Under the pieces are notes generated by a model that worked only from the letters and a program-made list of their open reading frames with translations, was not told the DNA's origin and ran no database searches. Position numbers and translations under genes: made by a program. From positions 62,001-126,000 of the forward strand of contig JACJWG010000011.1 of assembly GCA_020637235.1 (NCBI GenBank): DNA of 64,000 nucleotides. Direction: 5' to 3'. Below, one piece after another: positions 37,001 through 47,118 of the stretch. This DNA is from Acidimicrobiaceae bacterium (GTDB taxonomy: Bacteria; Actinomycetota; Acidimicrobiia; Acidimicrobiales; Ilumatobacteraceae). Position 1 is the first letter of the stretch. Every line of letters starts with the position of its first letter.

Positions 37001-37476
37001 CCGTCGACGGTGTGGCCGTCGATCCTCGTCCTGCGTTCGGCGTGACGATGGCCTTCGACGTCGACACCGCCGGGACGGCCCGCATCGAGTACGTCACCTC
37101 CCGCGGGCTGCAGCTCGTCCTGCTGGCGCAATTGATCGCCTGGGTGCTCGTCGCACTCGCGGCATCGAGCGTGCGGCTGCGTCGTGCGCCGAGCGGCAGC
37201 CGACGTGGCGCGGTCGAGGCCGAGCCGGTGTTCAGCATGGATCCGATCCTCGGCTCACCGATGCCGACCGCCGAGCTGGCGGAGCGGCTCGCCGACGAGG
37301 AGGCACCCGTCGTCGCGTCGGTCGATGCCGAGCCGGTCGCGGATGGGTCCGTCGCCGACGAGTCGCACCCTGACGAGCCGCTCGCCGACGACGAGCCGTT
37401 CGCCGACGAGCCGTTCGCCGTCGAGCCGTCGCCCGGGGACGTGGACGCCGACCAGGACGAGGGGTTCCGATCGTGA
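34078..37476 (+). CDS. large membrane protein with N-terminal GT2 glycosyltransferase domain
   Basis: A 1132-residue protein. Residues about 10-260 are a GT-A family 2 domain: VVAVMVVHEPDRVVSAPTGW, FLHDDVALEPDAIRVLVEEM (the metal-site DD), VFALSSACLLVRADLFRSIG and GFDEDISFHGEDVDLCWRAH. The rest carries about 13 membrane helices, a large extracytoplasmic domain near 790-1040 (GDYRVLWVGSQDVVPVTPWS), a last helix, and an acidic Asp/Glu/Pro-rich tail with short repeats (DEPFADEPFA). A membrane transferase assembling or decorating an exported polysaccharide is inferred. The last 4 bp overlap the DUF5719 gene start. Confidence 0.83.
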   Translation: MLVEPAGQLAPPVVAVMVVHEPDRVVSAPTGWFDEVLAGLARQDYANLRILVLLVGDADELPARIAAAVPKAFVRAVDVGDSFGRTANQVLRLVEGDNGFFCFLHDDVALEPDAIRVLVEEMYRSNAGLVGPKLVDWDDPTVLRHVGYGVDRFGEVDPLVEPGETDQEQHDAVRDVFALSSACLLVRADLFRSIGGFDEDISFHGEDVDLCWRAHHHGARVLVAPSAKGRHLGRLAERRPDLDHEALTARHRLRTVAALTGARRLPVLTVQLVVVTLGQFVVGMLSGRVSRAVAGVRGLFAVVPRVPRILARRRAVAAGRLVPDREVTGLQLRGSARVAAWMRARDARPESQRAGGWAWRERSGASVAVGWIVVVVFVVAGARELLAGGVPAFGQFLPFDDSPRRMLDAYVSGWSPQGLGSTGASPTGLGLIAIASAATLFHMGLLHTLSIVGLVLVGALGAWRMTGAFSTTRARLTTTIVYVAVPLSSQLLSVGRWGALVVFAGTPWSIDLIRSFAGLGPGPRDEVGERTVSFGARRHVQVLAAGVLVAAVVVAFEPSYLLVLVATTVLLAVATLLTGAPALAPVRMLVAGVVAAAGGALLNAPWLGRLVGDGGWTAFVGPPTPGDRGWSVLELATFDVGNGQAVLLAVALHVPVLTSVLLGRGWRLGWAVRAAALVVGFGWLAVLDDGGSLPFRLPEAGIVLVPVAIGVAIAAGCVVASFELDVRGGSFGWRQPLALVSVLAVAVGCVPALFAVGSGRHETPVTTMVDLLGQLPDTADQGDYRVLWVGSQDVVPVTPWSYAPGIGYAVTEGPDLTVDDVFAHRPGPGTEQVRDALDAIAAGTTTRAGRLLAPLSVRYLIVPLVDGAVSTVDDPVPPPVGLLDAIGDQLDLAEVYSPPNFAVFENRAWVPMRSVLTSGGADASRDAGLPALAQSDLSGATPIMVDADHLAAADAPVPAGTVHLAVPSDDRWTLTVDGVAVDPRPAFGVTMAFDVDTAGTARIEYVTSRGLQLVLLAQLIAWVLVALAASSVRLRRAPSGSRRGAVEAEPVFSMDPILGSPMPTAELAERLADEEAPVVASVDAEPVADGSVADESHPDEPLADDEPFADEPFAVEPSPGDVDADQDEGFRS

Positions 37477-38906
37477 GACCACTGCGCTCGATCGCCGGCG
37501 TGGTGGTCGCCGTCGCCCTCGCCGGACTCGGTGTGGGCGCCCGGGACGAGTCGGTGGTGCTCGATCCGGTGTTCGCCAACCTGGGTGCGCCGACGATGCC
37601 GTTCGTGCCGGCCGGTTCGTTCATCACGTCGAGCTGGTTCTGTCCCGGTGTTCTCGCCGGCGGTACCGGCGGCGGGCGACTGTCGATCACGAACACCGCC
37701 GACGAGCCGATCGCCGGTCGGATCACGGCGCTCTCCACCGACCCCGCTGCGGCGGCCGTGGAGCAAGCCGTCAACGTCGCGCCTCGCTCCACCACCGACA
37801 TCGACCTCGCCGCGCTGCAGCCCACCGGCACGTTCGTGTCGGCGCTCGTCGAGATCGACGGGGGTGGCGGCTTCGTCGAGCAGGTGGCCGAGCACCCGGC
37901 GGGGGCGGCGGTCGCGTCGTGCGCAAACGCGGCGTCGTCGAACTGGTGGTTCGCCGACGGCTTCACCGTCGACGACAGCACCGAACGGCTCGTGCTCACC
38001 AACCCGTACCCGGACGCCGCCATCGTGGACATCCGGTTCGTCACCGCCGACGGCATCCGCCGCCCGTCGCGACTCCAGGGATACCCCGTGCCGGGCCGCT
38101 CGGTCGAGGTGATCACCCTCGGCGAGCTCGGCGCTCGCGACGAGCCGATCCTGGCCGCCCAGGTGACGGCCACTCGGGGACGCGTCGTCGCCGGCCGAGC
38201 GCAGCACTACGTGGGCGGTGGTCGGCTCGGCTTCACCATGACGCTCGGGGCTCCGTCGCTCAGCAGCCAGCTGTACTTCGCCGACGGCGAAACCGGCGCG
38301 GGCATCTCCGAGTCGTACGCGATCTACAACCCGACCGATGCGGACGTCACCGTCGACGCCGTGTTCCTGGGCCTGCCGGCGTCGCCCGACTTCGCCAACG
38401 ACACCCAGGTGGAGGTGCCGGCCGGCCGGGTGGTCACCCTCGACACGGCCACGATCGAGAACCTGCCGGCGGGCCGTCACGGCGCGGTGTTCTCCACGTT
38501 CGCGGCGTCGTCGATCGTGGTGGAGCGCGTGGTCACCCGCCCGGCGGGCAACAGCGTCGTGACCACCGTGGTGATGGGCTCGCCGCCCAACCTCGCCAGC
38601 ACGCGCTGGTCGGCGTCGGTGGGCGTGGGCGAGCCGGTCGACGACGCCCTCGTGGTGCTCAACGTCGACAGCGTCGACACGACGGTGGTGGTCAGCACGC
38701 TCGGTCCGGGAGGCCTGGTCCCCGTACCGGGGCTCGAGGCGATCCCGCTCCCGGCCGGCGGCGTGATCACCGTGCCCTTCACCGATCCGTCCGTCGTCGG
38801 GCGGGCGTTCGTCGTGGCGAGCGGCCAACGGATCTTCGTCGAACGATCGCTGCCGCGTGGTGGCGAGCTCGCCGGTCGATCCGGCTCGTTCCCGCTCGCC
38901 GGCTGA
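37473..38906 (+). CDS. DUF5719 family secreted protein
   Basis: A 477-residue protein with an N-terminal signal peptide (SIAGVVVAVALAGLGVGARD) and a beta-rich exported region containing repeated WFCPGVLAGGTGGG-like and SSNWWFADGFTVDDSTERL motifs (residues about 48-62 and 150-170), typical of actinobacterial DUF5719. Such proteins usually sit beside a large GT2 membrane protein, as here. Function is unknown. The GTG start overlaps the upstream stop by 4 bp, so co-translation is likely. Confidence 0.83.
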   Translation: MRPLRSIAGVVVAVALAGLGVGARDESVVLDPVFANLGAPTMPFVPAGSFITSSWFCPGVLAGGTGGGRLSITNTADEPIAGRITALSTDPAAAAVEQAVNVAPRSTTDIDLAALQPTGTFVSALVEIDGGGGFVEQVAEHPAGAAVASCANAASSNWWFADGFTVDDSTERLVLTNPYPDAAIVDIRFVTADGIRRPSRLQGYPVPGRSVEVITLGELGARDEPILAAQVTATRGRVVAGRAQHYVGGGRLGFTMTLGAPSLSSQLYFADGETGAGISESYAIYNPTDADVTVDAVFLGLPASPDFANDTQVEVPAGRVVTLDTATIENLPAGRHGAVFSTFAASSIVVERVVTRPAGNSVVTTVVMGSPPNLASTRWSASVGVGEPVDDALVVLNVDSVDTTVVVSTLGPGGLVPVPGLEAIPLPAGGVITVPFTDPSVVGRAFVVASGQRIFVERSLPRGGELAGRSGSFPLAG

Positions 38907-38943
38907 TCTGCAGCCGTCCCGGGGCGTCTGGCAGGCTGTCGGC

Positions 38944-39417
38944 GTGGATCGCCTCCTGCTCGCCCTCGCGATCGTCGCCGTCGCCGTGGTGGTCGCGCTC
39001 GTCGCCCGCCGCCGGCGAGTGGCCGACGCTCCGACCCAGACCACCCATCACGTGCCCGATCAACTCGATCCCGCCGACTTCCGCCCGCTCGTCGACCCCG
39101 AGAGCGCGGAGGCGCCGTGGATGGTGGTGGTCTTCAGCTCCGCCACCTGCCACACCTGCGGCGAGATGGTGGCCAAGGCACGCCCGCTCGCCAGCCGCCA
39201 GGTCGCCGTGGTGGAGGTGGAGTACGGCGCGCAGACCGACCTGCACCGGCGCTATCGCATCGATGCCGTGCCGACCACGGTCGTCACCGATCGTGCCGGC
39301 GTGGTGCGGGCGTCGTTCCTCGGACGGGTGAGTGCGACCGACCTGTGGGCCGAGGTGGCCGAGGTGCGCGAGCCGGGCAGCCGACCGCCCCGCCAGTGCG
39401 ACGGCGACGGCCACTGA
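38944..39417 (+). CDS. membrane-anchored thioredoxin-like protein
   Basis: A 157-residue protein with an N-terminal helix (RLLLALAIVAVAVVVALVAR) and a thioredoxin fold: WMVVVFSSATCHTCGEMVAK, where CHTC is the redox pair, YRIDAVPTTVVTDRAGVV (the cis-Pro loop) and SFLGRVSATDLW. It probably acts in thiol-disulfide exchange outside the membrane. The GTG at 38944 is used because the frame upstream lies within the DUF5719 end. It is convergent with ftsH, with 33 bp between the genes. Confidence 0.85.
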   Translation: MDRLLLALAIVAVAVVVALVARRRRVADAPTQTTHHVPDQLDPADFRPLVDPESAEAPWMVVVFSSATCHTCGEMVAKARPLASRQVAVVEVEYGAQTDLHRRYRIDAVPTTVVTDRAGVVRASFLGRVSATDLWAEVAEVREPGSRPPRQCDGDGH

Positions 39418-39450
39418 GAGCCAGTCCGGCGGTGGGCCGGGTGGGCGGCG

Positions 39451-41433
<1,983 letters not shown>

Positions 41434-41546
41434 GGACGTATGTTACGGGCATCTGTGACGCGACGGCTCGTCGCGCCCCTGCTCGGCGGCCTCGCGACCA
41501 TGTGGCATCCACCACTCATCCGGGGACCATCGGTACCGTGTCCTGG

Positions 41547-41792
41547 ATGTCCCGACAGTGCTCCCGCACCGGATGTGCCGCCGCAGCGGACGCGACGTTG
41601 ACCTATGTGTACGGTCGTTCCCTGGTCTGGCTCGACGAGCTGACGGCCGAGCGCGACCCGCACGGCTACGACCTGTGCCGGCGGCACGCCGAGCGGTTGT
41701 CGGTGCCGAACGGTTGGCGTCTCGAGGACCGCCGCGAACGGCACCTCGTCGGTGCCAACGGCGCCGTCGGCGCACATCGACTCGCCGGCTGA
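41547..41792 (+). CDS. DUF3499 family protein
   Basis: An 81-residue actinobacterial protein: MSRQCSRTGCAAAADATLTY, VYGRSLVWLDELTAERDPHG, YDLCRRHAERLSVPNGW. This matches the DUF3499 pattern, with four cysteines and a His placed as in a small zinc-binding fold. Function is unknown. The ATG at 41547 is chosen because it opens exactly at the family start; the longer upstream frame overlaps the ftsH start. Confidence 0.85.
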   Translation: MSRQCSRTGCAAAADATLTYVYGRSLVWLDELTAERDPHGYDLCRRHAERLSVPNGWRLEDRRERHLVGANGAVGAHRLAG

Positions 41793-41868
41793 TCGCCGTC
41801 GTCCCCACGAGGCCGATCGCACCCGTCCCGACCGGCCGAGGGGCGACCCGGTCGATACCCTTTGCGCC

Positions 41869-42624
41869 ATGCCGTCGCCCGCCGCGCCCACGGGTCCCGC
41901 CGCGCCGGTCCCGCCGGTCCGCCTCGGCGCGGGGCAGAGCCGGATCACCGTCGGCATCGCCACCCTCACCTGGCTCGCGTGCTGGCTCGCCGGCAACCTC
42001 GTCGGCTCGGCGGTGCTCGCTGCCACCGGGAGCGCCGAGCGCGACGAGACGCCCATCTGGGCCACCCTGCTCGGCGCGCTCGGGCTGTGGATCCCGATCA
42101 TGATCGGGCTGTACGTCGCGAGCGATCGATTCGGCGTGCGCGACGTCCGGCGGGAGTACGGCCTCCGGCTCCGTCCGATCGACCTGGTCGGCATCCCGAT
42201 CGGCGTGCTCACCCAGTTGGTGCTGCTGCGCATCGTCTACTGGCCGCTGGCCGAGTGGTGGCCCGAGACGTTCTCGAGCCCGAAGGTGGAGGAGTCGGCG
42301 CGCACCCTGTACGAGAGCGCCGATGGCGCGTGGCTGGCGGTGCTCGTGCTGCTCGTGGTGGTGGGGGCACCGTTGGTGGAAGAGGTGCTGTACCGCGGGT
42401 TGCTGCAACAGGCGTTCCGGCGGCGGGTCGACGACTCGGTGGCGCTCGTCGTGGTCGCCGCCTGGTTCGCGCTCATCCACTTCCGACCCGTCGAGTACCC
42501 CGGCCTGTTCGTCATCGGGCTGGTGCTCGGCATCTGTGCGATCGTCACCGACCGCATCGGGATGAGCATCGTGGCGCACTGCGCGTTCAACGCCACCGGG
42601 CTGATCTGGGTCGCGACCCGGTGA
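41869..42624 (+). CDS. CPBP family intramembrane metalloprotease
   Basis: A 251-residue multi-pass membrane protein with the CPBP/Abi motifs in order: EEVLYRGLLQQAFRR (motif 1, Glu-Glu and Arg), VVAAWFALIHF (motif 2, F-x3-H) and SIVAHCAFNATGLIW (motif 3, His-x3-Asn). Members cleave prenylated or other membrane substrates, or only resemble such proteases. The ATG at 41869 is preferred to the longer frame that begins inside DUF3499. It precedes the PF10131-like gene by about 36 bp. Confidence 0.88.
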   Translation: MPSPAAPTGPAAPVPPVRLGAGQSRITVGIATLTWLACWLAGNLVGSAVLAATGSAERDETPIWATLLGALGLWIPIMIGLYVASDRFGVRDVRREYGLRLRPIDLVGIPIGVLTQLVLLRIVYWPLAEWWPETFSSPKVEESARTLYESADGAWLAVLVLLVVVGAPLVEEVLYRGLLQQAFRRRVDDSVALVVVAAWFALIHFRPVEYPGLFVIGLVLGICAIVTDRIGMSIVAHCAFNATGLIWVATR

Positions 42625-42660
42625 CCCGGTGACGTGGCGCGACGGGCGCGTCCTGCGAGA

Positions 42661-45414
42661 ATGCCCGAGATGGTGGACGAACTGATCGAGCGCGCCCCGG
42701 ACGAGATCACGCCCGACGGCGCGCCTGCGAGCAGCGCCGACGCCGCCGAGCGCCGCGGCCGCGGCGGCGGTGAGCCGCTCGCGACACGAGCGTGGCGCCG
42801 CGTGGTGCGTCGCCCCCGGGCATGGTTCGAGCGGCCGTTCACCCCCGACCGCGTCGTGCGGCTGGTGGTGACCGTGCTGTGCCTCGGTGGTGCCACCTTC
42901 GCCACGTTGCAGGCCGTGCACCCCGACCTCGTCTTCACCGACAACACGCCCACGGGCGGCGACATGGGTGCGCACGTGATGGGTCCGGCGTTCCTGCGCG
43001 ACCACCTGCTGCCCGACCTGCAACTGAGCGGCTGGAGCAACTACTGGTACGCCGGCTTCCCGATGTACCGCTTCTACATGGTGGTCCCGGCGCTCGCGAT
43101 CGTGCTGTTGAACATCGTGTTGCCGTATGGCATCGCGTTCAAGGTGATCGTGGTGAGCGGCATCGTCACGCTGCCGCTGTGCGCGTGGTCGTTCGGTCGC
43201 CTCGCCCGGTTCCGCTACCCGCTGCCCGAACTGTTCGCGATCGCCGCAGTGCTGTTCTTGTTCGACGAGAGCTTCTCCATCTACGGCGGCAACGTGAAGA
43301 GCACGATGGCGGGCGAGTTCTCGTTCTCCATCGCCCTGTCGCTCGGTGTGCTGGGCCTCGGCCTGCTCGCGCACGGCCTCGAGACCGGGCGGTTCCGGTC
43401 GTGGGCGGCGATCGTCCTCGCACTCGCGTTCTTGTCGCACGGGATCGTGCTGATCTTCGTCGCGCTCGGTGCGCTGTTGATGGTGCTCGTGTGGGCCACG
43501 GGCAAGCGGCTCGTGTACGGGGTGTCGGTCGGTGTCGCCGCCGTGCTGCTGTCGGCGTTCTGGGTGGTGCCGTTCCTGTTCAACCACGCCTACATGACCG
43601 ACATGAAGTACGGCTACCGGCCATCGGGGGCCAGCGACTCGTTCTGGGACATGTTCTTCCCGCTCACCACGTTCTTCGACGTCTTCATCACGAGCTTCGC
43701 CGTCATCGGCTTCGTCGCGAGCATCGCCCGCCGCCACCGCAACGGCGCGTGGATGGGGATCACCGCGCTGGCGCTCGTCATCGGCGTGTACGTCACGCGC
43801 GACAGCCTGCCCGTGATCGGGTTGCTCTGGAACCCGCGCCTGCTGCCGTTCGTGTACCTCCTGCGGTACCTGCTCATGATGGTGGGCATCGTCGAGACCG
43901 CTCGGCTGGTCGTGCGTGGCGTGCAGGGCACCCGCGAGATCGACCACGACACCTGGACCCGGGTGGGTACCGGCGTCGCCGCCGTCGTCGGCATCTCGGT
44001 GCTGTTCATCGAGCTGATGTTCTTCCGGGTCATGCCGGGCGCCGGCTTCACCACGCACAACGGCGAGCAGGTGTATTCGTGGGGGCCGATCTCGCTCACC
44101 GCCACCAGCACCGACGCGCTGAGCGATTCGTGGTCGCGGTACAACTTCACGGGCTACGAGGACAAGCCCGCCTACGGCGAGTACAAGGGCCTCGTCGACA
44201 CCATGGCAGGTCTGGGGGAGGATCCCGCGAACGGGTGCGGGCGGGCCCTGTGGGAGAACAACAGCGAGAACGGCAAGTACGGCACGACGATGGCGCTGAT
44301 GCTGTTGCCGCACTGGACCGACGGCTGCATCGCCAGCATGGAGGGCTTGTTCTTCGAGGCGTCCGGCACCACTCCGTACCACTTCGTCACAGCGGCCGCG
44401 ATGAGCGAGAGCAGCTCCAACCCCGTGCGCCAACTGCGCTACGACAACAACGACGCGTCGAAGGGCGTGAAGTACCTGCAGGCACTCGGCGTGAAGTACG
44501 TGATGGTGTTCACCGAGGCTGCCAAGCGTGAGGCCGACGCCCAGCCCGAGTTGGCGCTGGTGCGGCGCAGTGGCCCGTGGAACGTGTACGCCGTGGCGGG
44601 CACCGACCTCGTCGTGCCGCTCGAGGTGCAGCCGGTGGTGGTGGCCGAACGCGAGGGCGATCCGCGTGAGCGCAACCTCGAGCTCGGCATGAGCTGGTTC
44701 CAGCACCAGGACGAGTGGGCCGCGCTCCCCGCGGACGACGGCCCGGCGGACTGGCAACGCATCGAGGTGGCGCCCGACCCGGCGCAGGTGCAGGAGGACC
44801 GCGTCGACGTGGTGACACCCACGTCGCCGATCGAGACGGTCGCGCTCGACCCCGTGGTGGTGAGCGACGTGCAGCTCGGTGAACAGGACCTGCGGTTCCG
44901 GGTCGACCGCGTCGGCGTGCCCGTGCTGGTGCGGATGAGCTACTTCCCGAACTGGCAGGTCGACGGCGCCGAGGGCCCCTACCGGGTGGCGCCGAACCTG
45001 ATGGTGGTGATCCCCACGTCGAACGACGTCCACCTCACCTTCGAACGGTCGGGTCTCGACGTGCTCGCCTACGTGCTCACCCTCGCGGGCGTGGTGCTGC
45101 TGGTCGTGTTCCGCCGCCTCGGCGATGCCGACGTCGACGCCGCGGACGCCGCCGGCGACGATGTCGCCGGCGACGATGGGAACGTCGGTGGCGGCCGTGT
45201 CGGGGACGACCGTTGGGCCGCCCGTCCTGGCGACGGACGGCAGACGAGCAACCGCGAGCCGGTCGACCTGGTGCCGGACACCGCGCCGCGGTGGGCGACC
45301 ACCGGTGATCCCCTCGTCGGTCGACGCGCATCGGCGGCGACCGATCCCACCACACCGATGTCGCACGACGACCTCGACGATCTCGGCGATCTCGACCGAG
45401 ACCCCGACCGGTGA
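42661..45414 (+). CDS. large multi-pass membrane protein, PF10131-like (6-pyruvoyl-tetrahydropterin synthase-related)
   Basis: A 917-residue protein with about 12 membrane helices and a C-terminal extracytoplasmic domain. The segment GGDMGAHVMGPAFLRDHLLP followed by NYWYAGFPMYRFYMVVPAL is typical of the PF10131 membrane family, which is related to oligosaccharyl- and mannosyltransferase-type proteins rather than to pterin enzymes. A GT-C-like role in envelope glycan assembly is inferred from neighbours (phosphomannomutase next door). The start is uncertain: ATG at 42661 or 42670, or GTG at 42634. The tail after the last helix is Asp-rich and low complexity. Confidence 0.75.
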   Translation: MPEMVDELIERAPDEITPDGAPASSADAAERRGRGGGEPLATRAWRRVVRRPRAWFERPFTPDRVVRLVVTVLCLGGATFATLQAVHPDLVFTDNTPTGGDMGAHVMGPAFLRDHLLPDLQLSGWSNYWYAGFPMYRFYMVVPALAIVLLNIVLPYGIAFKVIVVSGIVTLPLCAWSFGRLARFRYPLPELFAIAAVLFLFDESFSIYGGNVKSTMAGEFSFSIALSLGVLGLGLLAHGLETGRFRSWAAIVLALAFLSHGIVLIFVALGALLMVLVWATGKRLVYGVSVGVAAVLLSAFWVVPFLFNHAYMTDMKYGYRPSGASDSFWDMFFPLTTFFDVFITSFAVIGFVASIARRHRNGAWMGITALALVIGVYVTRDSLPVIGLLWNPRLLPFVYLLRYLLMMVGIVETARLVVRGVQGTREIDHDTWTRVGTGVAAVVGISVLFIELMFFRVMPGAGFTTHNGEQVYSWGPISLTATSTDALSDSWSRYNFTGYEDKPAYGEYKGLVDTMAGLGEDPANGCGRALWENNSENGKYGTTMALMLLPHWTDGCIASMEGLFFEASGTTPYHFVTAAAMSESSSNPVRQLRYDNNDASKGVKYLQALGVKYVMVFTEAAKREADAQPELALVRRSGPWNVYAVAGTDLVVPLEVQPVVVAEREGDPRERNLELGMSWFQHQDEWAALPADDGPADWQRIEVAPDPAQVQEDRVDVVTPTSPIETVALDPVVVSDVQLGEQDLRFRVDRVGVPVLVRMSYFPNWQVDGAEGPYRVAPNLMVVIPTSNDVHLTFERSGLDVLAYVLTLAGVVLLVVFRRLGDADVDAADAAGDDVAGDDGNVGGGRVGDDRWAARPGDGRQTSNREPVDLVPDTAPRWATTGDPLVGRRASAATDPTTPMSHDDLDDLGDLDRDPDR

Positions 45415-45463
45415 GGTGGGGTCGGTCCGACCCGTCGAGCGACGCAGATAGGTTGTAGCCCGC

Positions 45464-46849
45464 ATGTCAGAACACCCGAACCCGTCCGCGCCCGGCACCG
45501 TCGACCTGACCTCCATCGTGAAGGCCTACGACGTGCGCGGCACGGTGCCCGAGCAGATGAACGGCGCCGTCGCCCACGCGCTCGGGGTGGCCTTCGCCCG
45601 CTTCGCCGGCGCGTCGACGGTGCTCGTCGGTCGCGACATGCGTCCCTCGGGCGAGGAGCTCGTCGACGAGTTCTCCCGCGGGGTGATGGAGCAGGGTGCC
45701 GACGTCGTCGACCTCGGTCTCGCCTCCACCGACCTCGTGTACTACGCCGCCGGCCGCCTCGACGCGCCGGGCGCGGTGTTCACCGCGTCGCACAACCCGG
45801 CCCAGTACAACGGCGTGAAGTTCTGCCTGTCGGGCGCCCGGCCCGTCGGTCAGGACACCGGTCTCGATCAGCTGCGCGAGGTGGCCCAGGACGTGCTCGA
45901 CGGTCGGGGCCCGCTGGCCGCGGCCACGGTCGGTTCGCGCTCCACCCGCAACCTGCTGTCGGCCTTCGCCGATCACGTCGTGTCGTTCGTCGACACTGCG
46001 GCACTGCGGCCGATGCGTGTCGTCGCCGACACCGCGAACGGCATGGGCGGGTTGGTGGTGCCGGCCGTCTTCGATCGCATCCCGCAGCTCACCCTCGAGG
46101 TGATGTACGGCGAGCTCGACGGCACGTTCCCCAACCACCCGGCCGACCCGCTGCAGCCCGCCAACCAGCGCGACCTGCAGGCGCGCGTCGTCGCCGGTGG
46201 GTTCGATCTCGGGCTCGCGTTCGACGGCGACGCCGATCGGGTGTTCGTGGTCGACGAGACGGGGCGAGGCCTCAGCGGCTCGACCACCACCGCGATGCTC
46301 GCCGCCAACATCCTGCGCCGACATCCCGGTGCCACGATCCTGCACAACCTCATCTGCTCGCGCGCGGTGCCCGAGGTGATCCGCGAGCACGGTGGCGTGC
46401 CGGTGCGCACGAAGGTGGGCCACTCGTTCATCAAGCAGGTGATGGCCGACACCGGGGCCGTGTTCGGTGGCGAGCACTCCGCGCACTACTACTTCCTCGA
46501 CAACTACCGCGCCGACAGTGGGCTGATCGCGAGCATGTTCGTTCTCGACGAGCTCAGCCGGTCCGAGAGCGCCCTGTCGATCGTGCGCAAGCCCTACGAG
46601 CGGTACTCGTCGAGCGGCGAGATCAACACCCACGTCGACGATCCGCTCGCGGTGATCGAGCGGGTGGCCGACGCGTACGCACATGCGGCGCTCGACCGGC
46701 TCGACGGCCTCACCGTCGACGTCGGCCGCTGGTGGTTCAACCTGCGGCCGTCGAACACCGGAGCCGCTGCTGCGGCTCAACTCGAGGCACCTGATCGCAA
46801 CGAGTGCGACCAGCGCGCAGTGGACGTCCTCGCGCTGATCACCGGCTGA
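45464..46849 (+). CDS. manB: phosphomannomutase/phosphoglucomutase
   Basis: A 461-residue alpha-D-phosphohexomutase: IVKAYDVRGTVPEQMNGAVA near the N-terminus, the phosphoserine loop TASHNP with Ser109, the metal-binding loop DGDADR (254-259), and the sugar loop GGEHSAHYYF. It interconverts mannose-6-phosphate and mannose-1-phosphate (or the glucose forms). With the GMP-transferase-like gene at 23.8 kb it would feed GDP-mannose to glycan synthesis. It starts 50 bp after the PF10131-like gene and is followed closely by a Trm112-like gene. Confidence 0.92.
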   Translation: MSEHPNPSAPGTVDLTSIVKAYDVRGTVPEQMNGAVAHALGVAFARFAGASTVLVGRDMRPSGEELVDEFSRGVMEQGADVVDLGLASTDLVYYAAGRLDAPGAVFTASHNPAQYNGVKFCLSGARPVGQDTGLDQLREVAQDVLDGRGPLAAATVGSRSTRNLLSAFADHVVSFVDTAALRPMRVVADTANGMGGLVVPAVFDRIPQLTLEVMYGELDGTFPNHPADPLQPANQRDLQARVVAGGFDLGLAFDGDADRVFVVDETGRGLSGSTTTAMLAANILRRHPGATILHNLICSRAVPEVIREHGGVPVRTKVGHSFIKQVMADTGAVFGGEHSAHYYFLDNYRADSGLIASMFVLDELSRSESALSIVRKPYERYSSSGEINTHVDDPLAVIERVADAYAHAALDRLDGLTVDVGRWWFNLRPSNTGAAAAAQLEAPDRNECDQRAVDVLALITG

Positions 46850-46861
46850 AGGAGAACCACG

Positions 46862-47098
46862 ATGTCACTCGACCCCCGGCTGCTGGCCGTGCTGGCGTGC
46901 CCCGAGGACAAGGGCCCGCTGTACTACCTGGGCGACGACGAGGGCCTGTACAACCCGCGGTTGCACCGTCGCTACCACGCGCGCGAGGGCATCCCCGTGA
47001 TGTTGGTCGACGAGGCCGAGGCCGTGTCCGACGACGCACACGCCGAGATCGTCGCTCGGATCGAACGTGAGGGGCTCGCGCCGACCTTCGCGGCCTGA
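46862..47098 (+). CDS. Trm112-like (UPF0434) protein
   Basis: A 78-residue protein: SLDPRLLAVLACPEDKGPLY, LYNPRLHRRYHAREGIPVML, VDEAEAV. It matches bacterial Trm112/UPF0434 proteins, which in eukaryotes are methyltransferase activators and in bacteria often follow phosphomannomutase genes, as here. Only one cysteine is left, so a zinc ribbon is unlikely. It begins 12 bp after the mutase stop with GAAGGAGA ahead of the ATG. Confidence 0.87.
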   Translation: MSLDPRLLAVLACPEDKGPLYYLGDDEGLYNPRLHRRYHAREGIPVMLVDEAEAVSDDAHAEIVARIEREGLAPTFAA

Positions 47099-47118
47099 GC
47101 GAGTAGAGTGCCCACTCG

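Noticed and set aside
41443..45516. A 1357-codon minus-strand frame opposite the PF10131-like and CPBP genes
   Set aside because: The translation is low-complexity His/Arg/Asp-rich shadow coding typical of high-GC antisense frames, and the plus strand encodes recognisable families.
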